Notes: a model not told the origin generated them from the sequence alone. Positions 8,310 through 16,283 are shown, counted from the stretch's first letter. The stretch is 19,352 bases of DNA from Fluviibacter sp039805725 (GCA_039805725.1 JBDLTT010000054.1:1-19352); one strand, 5' to 3'. A program made the numbers and translations.

Positions 8310-9221
8310 TTATCGCGATGCCGGGCGGGCAAACCGTTTTGCGAGCCGGATTGTGGCGGCATGGATCTCCACCGTGTCTTCAATCGGACGGGCGTAACCA
8401 CCGGCCATGGCTAAGACGACGGGGATGTCACGTTCGCGAAAGGTGGTTAGCACCCGGCGGTCGCGGGTCAGCAGTCCCTGTGCGGTGAGCGACAGTCGGC
8501 CAAGCCGGTCGCCCACGTAGGGGTCGGCCCCGGCCAGATAGATACAGAGATCGAACGCGCCGGCGGCCATCACCTGTGCCAGGGCATCATCCAACGCCTG
8601 CAGATAGGTCTCGTCACCCGTGCCGTCCGGCAGCTCGATATCTAGGTGGCTCCGTGCCTTTTCGAAGGGAAAGTTGCGGGCGCCATGCAGTGAGCAGGTG
8701 TAGACATCTTGGTCATTGCCCAGGATATCGGCGGTGCCGTTTCCCTGGTGCACATCGCAGTCGATGATCGCCACGCGTTGGACTTGTCCGGCCGCTTGTA
8801 AGGCACGCGTGGTGACCGCCGCGTCATTAAACACGCAGAAACCCTCACCCCGATCATAATGCGCATGGTGTGTTCCGCCCGCCAGATTGGCGGCGACCCC
8901 ATCACGCAGGGCGGCCTGTGCGGCCGCCAGCGTTGCACCGGCCGAGCGCCGCGAGCGTTCGACCATAGCGGGGGTCCAGGGAAAGCCGATAGTACGCTGT
9001 TCGTCTGCCGACAGCAGGCCCTGGCTAACCCGTTGAATATATAGGGGGCAATGGGCCAGGGCCAAGGTGGCGTCATCGACCGCAGGGGGTAAATGCAGCA
9101 TCTCCGGGCTGAAATCGCCGCTGGCCAGTAGCGCCGAGCGCAGCAGCGCGTACTTCTCCATGGGGAAGCGATGGCCTGGCGGCAATGGCAGTACGAAGGT
9201 GTCCGAATAATAGAGTTCCAC
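8310..9221 (-). CDS. Histone deacetylase superfamily hydrolase (class IV-like)
   Basis: A zinc-dependent arginase/deacetylase-fold enzyme of 303 residues, predicted to remove an acyl group from an amine; the substrate (acetyl-lysine on protein, acetylated polyamine or a small molecule) cannot be told. Visible are YYSDTFVLPLPPGHRFPMEKY at the start (class IV-like), the active-site histidine pair in GGTHHAH (His118, His119), the metal motif DCDVHQGNGT (zinc ligands Asp156 and His158), the third ligand Asp233 in AGADPYVGDRLG, and the transition-state Tyr276 in AMAGGYARP. All catalytic residues are present. I chose the GTG at 9219-9221 because the family's conserved residues begin there; no good Shine-Dalgarno sequence is seen. 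It is divergent from purL and heads the nnr-nadC-gcvH run. Confidence 0.9.
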   Translation of the reverse strand: MELYYSDTFVLPLPPGHRFPMEKYALLRSALLASGDFSPEMLHLPPAVDDATLALAHCPLYIQRVSQGLLSADEQRTIGFPWTPAMVERSRRSAGATLAAAQAALRDGVAANLAGGTHHAHYDRGEGFCVFNDAAVTTRALQAAGQVQRVAIIDCDVHQGNGTADILGNDQDVYTCSLHGARNFPFEKARSHLDIELPDGTGDETYLQALDDALAQVMAAGAFDLCIYLAGADPYVGDRLGRLSLTAQGLLTRDRRVLTTFRERDIPVVLAMAGGYARPIEDTVEIHAATIRLAKRFARPASR

Positions 9222-9245
9222 GGGCAGGATTTGACCACGGAAAAG

Positions 9246-9274
9246 CCATTTTGGCGGCTGCCGGAGCGTATAAT
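9246..9274 (+). promoter_or_regulatory. Probable purL promoter
   Basis: A perfect -10 box, TATAAT, lies at 9269-9274 in the divergent gap between the deacetylase gene and purL. With a 17 bp spacer the -35 hexamer would be CCATTT at 9246-9251, a poor match to TTGACA. A better match, TTGACC at 9231-9236, is 32 bp away and cannot pair with this -10. Transcription would begin near 9281 and give a leader of about 50 nt. No PurR-like operator was recognised. Confidence 0.5.
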
Positions 9275-9332
9275 TCCCCCTTCGTTTCTGTCATTTTCCG
9301 GCGCCTTGCCGCCGGGTTTCCGGGTTCCGCTC

Positions 9333-12300
9333 ATGTCGTCTGTGATTGCCTTGCGTGGCGCTGCCGCGCTTTCCGAATTCCGTACCCAACGTCTGCTGGA
9401 GCGCCTGAAAACCGCCTGGCCGGCAATCACCGGGATCGAGAGCGAACACCTCTATCTGGTCGAACTGTCGGCGCCGCTCGATGCAGCCGAAACGGTGCGT
9501 CTCAATGCGGTTCTTGAAGCCACCGATACGGCCGGGGATGTGGCCGGTGCATTCATCGTCGCACCGCGACTGGGCACGATTTCTCCGTGGTCATCGAAGG
9601 CCACCGATATTTTGCGTCACTGCGGCCTGGGCAATGTGGTGCGCGTCGAACGCGTGACCCGTTTCGTACCGGTCGGCGGCAAGAAAACCCCGTCTGCCGA
9701 GGCGCGTGCCGCTATGGCCGCGCTCTTGCACGATCGGATGATTGAAACGGTGCTCGATAACGTTGCCGCTGCCTATGCACTCTTCGACCATGTGGCGCCG
9801 CGACCACTGGCGACCGTCGATATTCTGTCGGGCGGTCGTCCGGCACTGGATGCCGCCAACCGTGACATGGGTCTGGCATTGTCGGATGACGAAGTCGAAT
9901 ACCTCATGCATATCTTCACCGACGTCGGCCGTAACCCGACCGATGTGGAGCTGATGATGTTCGCTCAGGCTAACTCCGAGCACTGCCGCCACAAGATCTT
10001 TAACGCCGACTGGATCATCGATGGCGTGGCCGAAGCCAAATCACTATTCGGCATGATTCGCGACACGCATAACAAAACACCTCAAGGCACCATCGTCGCC
10101 TACTCGGATAACGCCGCCATCATGGAAGGCGCCGAGGTTGAGCGTTTTTATCCGCGTGCCGATGGGTCCTATAGTTTTAGTAACGAACTGACGCACTATC
10201 TGGCCAAGGTGGAAACGCATAACCACCCGACGGCGATTTCGCCGTTTCCCGGGGCGGCCACCGGTTCGGGCGGCGAGATCCGTGACGAAGGCGCTACGGG
10301 TAAAGGTTCCAAGCCCAAGGCCGGCCTCTGCGGTTTCACCGTCTCCAACCTGAACCTGCCTGATGCCAAGCAGCCGTGGGAACGCCCGGCGAGCAAGCCC
10401 GATCGTATCGCCAGTGCGCTCGACATCATGATCGAAGGCCCGATCGGTGCCGCAGCCTTCAACAACGAATTCGGCCGCCCGAATCTGGCAGGGTACTTCC
10501 GAACCTACGAACAACCGGTCGGCGACCTCGTGCGCGGCTATCACAAGCCAATCATGATCGCCGGTGGTGTGGGTTCCATCCAGGCGGAGCAATCGTTTAA
10601 ACAGGAAACCTTTGAACCGGGGACGCTGTTTGTGCAACTCGGTGGCCCGGGCATGCTCATTGGCCTGGGCGGCGGCGCTGCCTCGTCGATGGCATCGGGC
10701 AGCAACCAGGCCGATCTGGACTTTGCCTCAGTCCAACGGGGCAACCCCGAAATCGAGCGTCGCGCGCAGGAAGTCATCGACCGTTGCTGGCAGATGGGTG
10801 CGAACAACCCGATTCTCTCGGTGCATGACGTTGGTGCCGGTGGCTTGTCGAACGCCATGCCGGAACTCGCGCATTCGGGGGGTGTTGGCGCCCGCTTCGA
10901 ACTGCGGGCGATCCAGAGCGAAGATCCGGGCATGAGTCCTGCCGAACTCTGGTGTAACGAAGCGCAGGAACGTTACGTTCTGGCGATCGCGCCGAAAGAT
11001 CTGGAGCGCTTCGCCGCTCTGTGCGAACGCGAACGTTGCCCGTTTGCCGTGGTGGGTACGGCGACGGCCGAAGGGCAGCTTATCGTCAGCGATTCGTTGT
11101 TCAACAATCACGCCGTCGATATGTCGATGCAGGCACTGCTCGGCAAGCCGCCACGCATGACGCGTGATGTGACGCATGAAGCCGAAGAATCCGTTACGTT
11201 GGATATTGACGCTATTGACCTCAAGGACGCCGCGTATCGCGTGCTGCGTCTGCCGACCGTGGCGGATAAATCCTTCCTCATCACCATCGGTGACCGTAGT
11301 GTCGGCGGGTTAACCGCGCGCGACCAGATGGTCGGTCCCTGGCAGGTACCGGTGGCCGACGTGGCCGTCACGGCGATGGGTTACAACACACGCCTGGGTG
11401 AAGCCTTCGCAATGGGCGAGCGCACGCCGGTCGCAGTACTCGATGCGCCGGCCTCGGGTCGTATGGCCGTGGGCGAAGCCTTAACCAATCTGGCGGCAGC
11501 GCGTGTCGCGACCATGGCCGACATCAAACTCTCGGCTAACTGGATGGCGGCTGCCGGTGCGCCAGGTGAAGACGCGCGTCTGTTCGATACCGTGAAAGCG
11601 GTGTCAGATCTTTGTCAGGCGCTGGATATTGCGATTCCGGTCGGTAAAGATTCGCTCTCGATGCGCACGCGTTGGGACGAGAACGGCAAGACTGAAGAGG
11701 TGGTCTCCCCGCTGTCGCTGATCGTGACGGCATTTGCTCGCGTCCCCGATATTGCTCTGACGCTCACCCCAGTGCTTGACCGTGATGTGGCCGACAGTGA
11801 ACTCATTCTGGTTGACCTGGGTAATGGCAAAAACCGTCTCGGTGGCTCAGCGCTGGCTCAGGTATTTGGTGCCACGGGCGACGACGCGCCCGACGTCGAT
11901 GACCCGCAGCAACTCAAGGCCTTCTATGCCGCGATTCAGTCGCTGAATGAAGATGGCTTGTTATTGGCCTATCACGACCGCTCGGATGGCGGCCTGTTTG
12001 CGGCCGCTGCTGAAATGGCCTTCGCCTCGCGTTGTGGTGTCACCATCAACGCCGATATCCTCTGTGTCGATCCGATGGATCAGGATGTCGATTACGACAA
12101 GAAGCCGGGCATTCTGCAAGGCCGTCGTAACGAGCGCCTCTTGCGCGTATTGTTCAGCGAAGAACTGGGCGCGCTGATTCAGGTTCGCCGTAGCGATCGT
12201 GAGGCGGTGATGGCGCGTCTGCGCACCCACGGCCTGTCTCGGTACTCCGAAGTGGTCGGCTATCCGAACCAAACGGACGAAATTCGCGTCTCGCACCTGG

Positions 12301-13280
12301 GCAAGACGGCCTTTGCCGAACCGCGCGTTGAGCTGCAACGCGCCTGGTCGGAAACGTCGTTCCGTATCCAGTCGCTGCGCGACAATCCGGCCTGTGCTCA
12401 GGCGGAGTACGACCGCATTCTGGATACCAGTGATCGCGGCCTATTTGCGGCCTTGTCGTTTGATCCATCCGAAAACATGGCTGCGCCCTTCATCGCCAGC
12501 GGCGCGCGGCCGCGTGTCGCCATTCTGCGTGAGCAGGGGGTGAACGGCCAGGTTGAAATGGCCGCCGCCTTCGATCGTGCCGGTTTCACGGCCGTCGACG
12601 TGCACATGAGTGATCTGCTCACGGGTCGCGTGACTCTGGCGCACTTTGCGGGTCTCGCCGCTTGTGGTGGGTTCTCTTACGGCGATGTGCTTGGTGCGGG
12701 TCAGGGCTGGGCGCGCACGATCCGTTTCAACGAGCGTCTGCGTGATGGTTTCGCCCAGTTCTTTAACCGCGCCGATACCTTTGCGCTGGGCGTCTGCAAC
12801 GGCTGTCAGATGATGAGTACGCTGCAGGATCTGATTCCGGGGGCTGATCACTGGCCACGTTTTGTGCGTAACCTGAGCGAACAATTCGAAGCCCGTCTGG
12901 TGATGGCCGAAGTGCCGAACTCGCCATCAATCTTTATGGCGGGCATGCACGGCAGCAAGCTGCCGGTGATCGTCTCGCACGGCGAAGGTCGTGCGCAGTT
13001 CGCCAACACCGGTGATCTGGACAAGGCGCTGGTCGCACTGCGTTATATCGATAGCCAGGGCAATGCAACCGAGCGTTATCCGTTCAACCCGAACGGTTCG
13101 CCGCAAGGCGTGGCCGGTGTTACAACACCGGATGGCCGCTTTACGGTGATGATGCCGCATCCGGAACGGACGTTCCGCACCCTGCAGATGTCGTGGTTCC
13201 CGGGTAAGTTCGGCGAGATCTGGGGCGAAGATGGCCCGTGGTTACGCATGTTCCGCAACGCGCGCAAGTCGTTGGGTTAA
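9333..13280 (+). CDS. purL: Phosphoribosylformylglycinamidine synthase, large single-chain form
   Basis: Uses ATP and glutamine to convert FGAR to FGAM, step four of purine synthesis. From the ATG at 9333 the protein has 1315 residues, as expected for the large proteobacterial PurL. It has an N-terminal PurS-like domain, two tandem AIRS-type synthetase halves and a C-terminal class I glutamine amidotransferase. The synthetase shows KVETHNHPTA with His296, then GAATGSGGEIRDEG and KGSKPKAGLCGF. The amidotransferase triad is visible as Cys1155 in GVCNGCQMM, and His1276 and Glu1278 in MMPHPERTF. The reading frame stays open upstream to 9171, but that extension lies inside the divergent deacetylase gene and upstream of the -10 box, and the usual start MSSVIALRGAAALSEFRTQR is at 9333. 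It is monocistronic, with a strong terminator after it. Confidence 0.96.
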   Translation: MSSVIALRGAAALSEFRTQRLLERLKTAWPAITGIESEHLYLVELSAPLDAAETVRLNAVLEATDTAGDVAGAFIVAPRLGTISPWSSKATDILRHCGLGNVVRVERVTRFVPVGGKKTPSAEARAAMAALLHDRMIETVLDNVAAAYALFDHVAPRPLATVDILSGGRPALDAANRDMGLALSDDEVEYLMHIFTDVGRNPTDVELMMFAQANSEHCRHKIFNADWIIDGVAEAKSLFGMIRDTHNKTPQGTIVAYSDNAAIMEGAEVERFYPRADGSYSFSNELTHYLAKVETHNHPTAISPFPGAATGSGGEIRDEGATGKGSKPKAGLCGFTVSNLNLPDAKQPWERPASKPDRIASALDIMIEGPIGAAAFNNEFGRPNLAGYFRTYEQPVGDLVRGYHKPIMIAGGVGSIQAEQSFKQETFEPGTLFVQLGGPGMLIGLGGGAASSMASGSNQADLDFASVQRGNPEIERRAQEVIDRCWQMGANNPILSVHDVGAGGLSNAMPELAHSGGVGARFELRAIQSEDPGMSPAELWCNEAQERYVLAIAPKDLERFAALCERERCPFAVVGTATAEGQLIVSDSLFNNHAVDMSMQALLGKPPRMTRDVTHEAEESVTLDIDAIDLKDAAYRVLRLPTVADKSFLITIGDRSVGGLTARDQMVGPWQVPVADVAVTAMGYNTRLGEAFAMGERTPVAVLDAPASGRMAVGEALTNLAAARVATMADIKLSANWMAAAGAPGEDARLFDTVKAVSDLCQALDIAIPVGKDSLSMRTRWDENGKTEEVVSPLSLIVTAFARVPDIALTLTPVLDRDVADSELILVDLGNGKNRLGGSALAQVFGATGDDAPDVDDPQQLKAFYAAIQSLNEDGLLLAYHDRSDGGLFAAAAEMAFASRCGVTINADILCVDPMDQDVDYDKKPGILQGRRNERLLRVLFSEELGALIQVRRSDREAVMARLRTHGLSRYSEVVGYPNQTDEIRVSHLGKTAFAEPRVELQRAWSETSFRIQSLRDNPACAQAEYDRILDTSDRGLFAALSFDPSENMAAPFIASGARPRVAILREQGVNGQVEMAAAFDRAGFTAVDVHMSDLLTGRVTLAHFAGLAACGGFSYGDVLGAGQGWARTIRFNERLRDGFAQFFNRADTFALGVCNGCQMMSTLQDLIPGADHWPRFVRNLSEQFEARLVMAEVPNSPSIFMAGMHGSKLPVIVSHGEGRAQFANTGDLDKALVALRYIDSQGNATERYPFNPNGSPQGVAGVTTPDGRFTVMMPHPERTFRTLQMSWFPGKFGEIWGEDGPWLRMFRNARKSLG

Positions 13281-13306
13281 ACACGGACAGGCGTGACGCT
13301 AAAAAG

Positions 13307-13333
13307 AAAGGGAGGCCGAGGCCTCCCTTTTTT
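13307..13333. terminator. Bidirectional Rho-independent terminator between purL and the PPIase gene
   Basis: A perfect 10 bp stem, AAAGGGAGGC with GCCTCCCTTT, encloses the loop CGAG (13307-13330). On the plus strand it runs into a T-tract (13328-13333) that ends purL. On the minus strand the same hairpin is followed by TTTCTTTTT, the complement of 13301-13309, so it can also end the oncoming PPIase transcript. Confidence 0.92.
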
Positions 13334-13351
13334 GTCGCTGTGAAGTTCGTC

Positions 13352-14149
13352 TTACTGGACCTTGGCGCTGGCGCGCATCTTCTGCAGGTCTTTTTGGAAC
13401 TCTTGGTTGATGACGGCATCACGGAATTGCGCTTTGGCTTGTTCGAAGCTCGGCGGCGTAAACGGACGGCGGTCTTCCAGCTGGACGACAAACCAGACGT
13501 TGTCGGCGCTAATGGCCGGCGTGTATTTGCCTTTGCCCAGTTTCACAACAGCATCAGCCACCGGCTTCGGGAAGGCCGTGATCGGGTTCCAGCCGATATC
13601 ACCACCATTTTCCTTGGCGTTCGGACCGACCGAGTATTGCTTGGCGACGCTTTCAAAGCTGTCACCGGAATCCAGCTTGGTGGTGACCTCTTTGGCGGTG
13701 GCCTGGCTCTGAACAATGATCAAACGGGTCTTGAATTCTTCTTTGCCCATGTTGGCCATGGTCTGATCGTACAGCTGCTTGAGCTGTGCATCGGACGGCA
13801 CGTGCTTCTGGGCATAAGTGATCTGATAGGCGCGGATCAGCACGCCTTGATCGGCGAGGCGAATGGCTGTTTGCACATCCGGTTGCTTATCAAGCCCGGC
13901 CTTCTTGGCGGCTTGGACGATCAGCTCGCGATCAATCAGTTCCTCGCGTACCGCCTGACGGAGTTGTGCGTTGTCTTGCGCGCCTTGTGCCACTTTTTCC
14001 GAGACCAGTGCATCGGACAACGATTGTGGAATTGCGGTGCCGTTCACCGTGGCAACATTGCCAGCGGCAAAAGCGGGCAGAGCCGAAACGAGGGCGGCAG
14101 TGACCAGAGTGGTTGCCAGGGTGCTGGCGCGTAGCGCTTTGAATTTCAT
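13352..14149 (-). CDS. Periplasmic parvulin-type peptidyl-prolyl cis-trans isomerase (PpiC/SurA-like)
   Basis: Predicted to help fold exported proteins by isomerising proline peptide bonds. The 265-residue precursor starts with a classic Sec signal peptide: MKFKALR, a hydrophobic core, then ALPAFA with cleavage expected after residue 28. A helical N-terminal chaperone region (about 30-130, including LRQAVREELIDRELIVQAAKKAGLD in pieces) is followed by a parvulin domain (about 134-232) with FKTRLIIV, DSFESVAKQYSVGPNAKENGGDIGW, a segment near FPKPVADAV and VWFVVQLEDRRP. One parvulin domain, rather than the two of SurA, makes it closer to PrsA/PpiC-like proteins. The gene follows yciI after a 133 bp gap that holds a candidate promoter, and it ends at the shared terminator with purL. 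Client proteins are unknown. Confidence 0.9.
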   Translation of the reverse strand: MKFKALRASTLATTLVTAALVSALPAFAAGNVATVNGTAIPQSLSDALVSEKVAQGAQDNAQLRQAVREELIDRELIVQAAKKAGLDKQPDVQTAIRLADQGVLIRAYQITYAQKHVPSDAQLKQLYDQTMANMGKEEFKTRLIIVQSQATAKEVTTKLDSGDSFESVAKQYSVGPNAKENGGDIGWNPITAFPKPVADAVVKLGKGKYTPAISADNVWFVVQLEDRRPFTPPSFEQAKAQFRDAVINQEFQKDLQKMRASAKVQ

Positions 14150-14203
14150 GTTTTATTCCGTGGTTAATGCGCGCCCGGTCGATTCGACAGACGCTAAGTT
14201 ATC

Positions 14204-14232
14204 AGCATAAAGCGTGCAGGGATTCTTGGCTA
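14204..14232 (-). promoter_or_regulatory. Candidate sigma70-type promoter for the PPIase gene
   Basis: Read on the minus strand, TAGCCA (14232-14227) and TATGCT (14209-14204) match the -35 and -10 consensus at four of six positions each, with an exact 17 bp spacer. The start would lie near 14197, giving a leader of just under 50 nt. This is a modest match and could be chance. The rest of the 14150-14282 gap holds only a weak inverted repeat (14243-14248 with 14267-14272). Confidence 0.35.
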
Positions 14233-14282
14233 GTCTTTTTGCAGATTCCAGGTTTGAAATCATCCAGAATCTTAAGCGTGCT

Positions 14283-14585
14283 CTAAGCCGGCAGGGCTTT
14301 CTTAAACGGGCGAACGATCACATTGCCGTAAACGCCAGCGGCGACGTAGGGGTCGGCGCCCGCCCAGGCTTTGGCGTCTTCCAGGCTGGGGAATTCGGCG
14401 ATGATGGCGCTTCCGGTAAAGCCAGCCGGACCAGGATCCGGCGAGTCGACGGCCGGGAATGGGCCGGCAACCACAAGACGGCCCTCGGCTTGCAAGGCTT
14501 GCAGACGCGCCACGTGTTCCGGACGCGCCGCCAGCCGTTTTTCCAGTGAGTTTGGCGTATCTTCGCCAACGATCAGATAAAGCAT
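14283..14585 (-). CDS. YciI family protein, 100 aa
   Basis: A small dimeric alpha+beta-barrel (ferredoxin-like) protein of the YciI family. Biochemical roles vary in the family and none can be assigned here. The protein begins MLYLIVGEDTPNSLEKRL and shows the conserved His23 in ARPEHVARLQAL, then AEGRLVVAGPFPAVD, the acidic/glycine turn before GSAIIAEFPSLEDAKAWAG, and DPYVAAGVYGNVIVRPFKK, which together span the whole family domain. Its ATG follows the yciB stop after two bases, so it is surely co-translated with yciB; E. coli also keeps yciI near yciB. The gene is back at the GC-rich composition of the window, unlike the yciB gene immediately upstream. Confidence in the family is high. Confidence 0.9.
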   Translation of the reverse strand: MLYLIVGEDTPNSLEKRLAARPEHVARLQALQAEGRLVVAGPFPAVDSPDPGPAGFTGSAIIAEFPSLEDAKAWAGADPYVAAGVYGNVIVRPFKKALPA

Positions 14586-14587
14586 GC

Positions 14588-15145
14588 CTAGTTTCCTTCC
14601 TTGGGGAGATGTCTGGACATATACATACCCTGTGCCAGTACGAAGAGCAGCATGAGCCCCATGCCACCGAAAACTTTAAAGGCGCCCCAAGCATCGTCAT
14701 CCTCTTTTGATCCTGTTGGGAATAATACAAACGCAACGTAGAGGTTGAGTGCGCCCATCAAAAGAAAAAAAACTATCCACAAATTATTAAGTCGAGACCA
14801 GATGTGCGCAGGAAGATCTACTTGTGTTCCCAGCATGGAACTTACCAAATTTTTCTTCATGATTTGATTGGACACAAAAAAAACAATCGCAAAAAGCCAA
14901 TAAAGTATCGTAGGTTTCCATTTGATAAATGTTTTGTCCTGGAGATAAATGGTTGCACCACCAAATACAAGGATCAAGCCAAAGCTGACCCATTGCATTG
15001 GATCAATCTTGCGTTTTGATATCCATGTCCACAGGATCATAGAAGTGGTAGCGATCATTGCTGTTATCGTTGCAACATAAATGTCCGAAAACTTAAGTGC
15101 TACAAAAAACAGCAAGAGAGGAACTAAATCAGTTAGGAATTTCAT
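14588..15145 (-). CDS. yciB: Inner membrane septation protein YciB
   Basis: A 185-residue multi-pass inner membrane protein of the YciB/IspA family, linked in enterobacteria to cell envelope integrity and to division and elongation proteins. Family landmarks are MKFLTDLVPLLLFFVALK at the start, DIYVATITAMIATTS, VFGGATIYLQDKTFIKWKPT (the central conserved loop), QIMKKNLVSSMLG, WSRLNNLWIVFFLLMGALNLYVAF and a C-terminal MSRHLPKEGN. About five membrane segments are apparent. The gene is strikingly AT-rich: bases 14821-14880 contain 21 G+C of 60 and 14881-14940 only 19 of 60, far below the flanking genes. Its start overlaps the end of the upstream unknown gene by 17 bp, and no Shine-Dalgarno sequence is seen, which suggests coupling. 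A transferred or replaced copy is possible. Confidence 0.93.
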   Translation of the reverse strand: MKFLTDLVPLLLFFVALKFSDIYVATITAMIATTSMILWTWISKRKIDPMQWVSFGLILVFGGATIYLQDKTFIKWKPTILYWLFAIVFFVSNQIMKKNLVSSMLGTQVDLPAHIWSRLNNLWIVFFLLMGALNLYVAFVLFPTGSKEDDDAWGAFKVFGGMGLMLLFVLAQGMYMSRHLPKEGN

Positions 15146-15560
15146 TGGAAAATTCTTGTTTTTTTATCTGGTATGTTGAGTATGCCGAAACAACCAAAAG
15201 CAGTGTCGGTATTCCGTACAGTTTGAAAATAATCCAAGAGTCAGTATCAAAGTATCGGGCAATTATCGCGTTTGCAACCGAGTAAATAATAAAACCTTTG
15301 ATCGACGTGCGATAGATATTCTGCGCATTGTGTATGTGGTTAGGGAGTCCTCTCCAAAAAAAATTGTTGAACATAGACCAGTAGATTAGTCCAGAGAACA
15401 AAATGGCATCACAAAGAACAAGAAAGCTTGGATGGCTGAGGATTGCCGACTCTCCTCTTAGTTGAACAAACTCCACCAAGACAGCATAGATCCATGAAAA
15501 ACCTGGGTTGACAATTATTAGCAGTAAGGTGAGTTGAAGAAAGATTCTAATTGTTCGCAT
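15129..15560 (-). CDS. Unrecognised four-segment membrane protein between bioD and yciB, 143 aa
   Basis: I do not recognise this protein. It is hydrophobic, with likely membrane segments at about 6-28 (IFLQLTLLLIIVNPG...), 46-64 (FLVLCDAILFSGLIYWSMF), 87-103 and 109-130 (WIIFKLYGIPTLLLVVSAY). Between the second and third comes a polar stretch, WRGLPNHIHNAQNIYRTS, with two histidines. The C-terminus is charged (QIKKQEFSNEIPN). Coding is supported by its position: its ATG shares a base with the bioD stop (TAATG) and its end overlaps the yciB start by 17 bp, so it fits exactly between two real genes on the same strand. It shares the AT-rich composition of yciB (15181-15240 has 24 G+C of 60). A function in biotin or precursor transport is possible from position only and has no sequence support. 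Confidence 0.7.
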   Translation of the reverse strand: MRTIRIFLQLTLLLIIVNPGFSWIYAVLVEFVQLRGESAILSHPSFLVLCDAILFSGLIYWSMFNNFFWRGLPNHIHNAQNIYRTSIKGFIIYSVANAIIARYFDTDSWIIFKLYGIPTLLLVVSAYSTYQIKKQEFSNEIPN

Positions 15561-16273
15561 TACGATTCTTCAGCTTTGGATGTGGGTGCCAGATCTGAAT
15601 TCCCCAGATACGCATCAGGAAAAGCAAGGTGATCGGCAAAATACTCCGGCTCTATATGTGGATCAAAGGGCAGAATACCCAGGCACGGGGCATCGATGCG
15701 TTGACGCAGCGTGTCGATATTGTCCGCTTGTGCCAGGAAGGCTGGATCGACCAGATTGCCGATCCAACCGGCCAGACGACAACCCTCGTGTTTGAGCGCT
15801 GCCAAGGTTAGTAGTGCGTGATTCAGACAGCCAAGCCGTAGGCCGACGACGAGAATGACGGGAATATCGAGTGCTCGGATGAGGTCAGGTTGTGACAGCG
15901 TGTCCGATAACGGTGCATATAAACCGCCGACGCCCTCGACCAGAATGAGGTCGGCGCGCGCGCTGGCGGTGTCGAAACTCGCCTTGATCGGTGGCAGCGT
16001 AATTTCGGTGCCGGCGTGGCGTGCGGCGATATGCGGTGATACCGGTTCGGAGAGCAACCACGGATTAATCGTGCGGGCGTCGAAGGCGACATTACTGGCG
16101 GCCATTAACCGGCGTACATCCTCATTCTCGCCATCCACCTCTGTGCCGGCAGCTACGGGTTTTAACCCCACGGCGTGCAAACCATCCTGCGTCGCACGCG
16201 CCAGCAAAGCGCAGGTGGCGTGGGTCTTTCCAATCTCGGTATCGGTCCCGGTGATGTAGTAAGCGTGCGTCAT
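15560..16273 (-). CDS. bioD: ATP-dependent dethiobiotin synthetase
   Basis: Closes the ureido ring of dethiobiotin from diaminopelargonic acid, CO2 and ATP. The protein opens with the P-loop form YYITGTDTEIGKTHATCAL, then has GLKPVAAGTE with the conserved Lys, ILVEGVGGLYAPL (the Mg/substrate loop) and PVILVVGLRLGCLNHALLT, all classic BioD. I chose the ATG at 16273 (237 residues), because the conserved domain begins four residues later. An in-frame ATG at 16300 would add nine residues and overlap bioC; neither start has a good Shine-Dalgarno sequence. The C-terminal tail after the usual end (about LGNSDLAPTSKAEES) looks non-conserved and lies where base composition begins to fall. Its TAA overlaps the next ATG. 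Confidence 0.95.
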   Translation of the reverse strand: MTHAYYITGTDTEIGKTHATCALLARATQDGLHAVGLKPVAAGTEVDGENEDVRRLMAASNVAFDARTINPWLLSEPVSPHIAARHAGTEITLPPIKASFDTASARADLILVEGVGGLYAPLSDTLSQPDLIRALDIPVILVVGLRLGCLNHALLTLAALKHEGCRLAGWIGNLVDPAFLAQADNIDTLRQRIDAPCLGILPFDPHIEPEYFADHLAFPDAYLGNSDLAPTSKAEES

Positions 16274-16283
16274 AACGTGTTGA

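Noticed and set aside
9171..9332. A 54-residue N-terminal extension of purL from an upstream ATG
   Set aside because: It overlaps the start of the deacetylase gene on the other strand, lies upstream of and across the probable -10 box, and has no PurL-like sequence. The typical PurL start is at 9333.
13238..14134. A 298-residue plus-strand open frame across the purL end and the PPIase gene
   Set aside because: It reads through the strong terminator hairpin and is antisense to a gene with a signal peptide and parvulin domain.
14243..14272. Inverted repeat AGATTC/GAATCT downstream of yciI as a terminator
   Set aside because: Only a 6 bp AT-rich stem with an 18-base loop and no T-tract on the minus strand.
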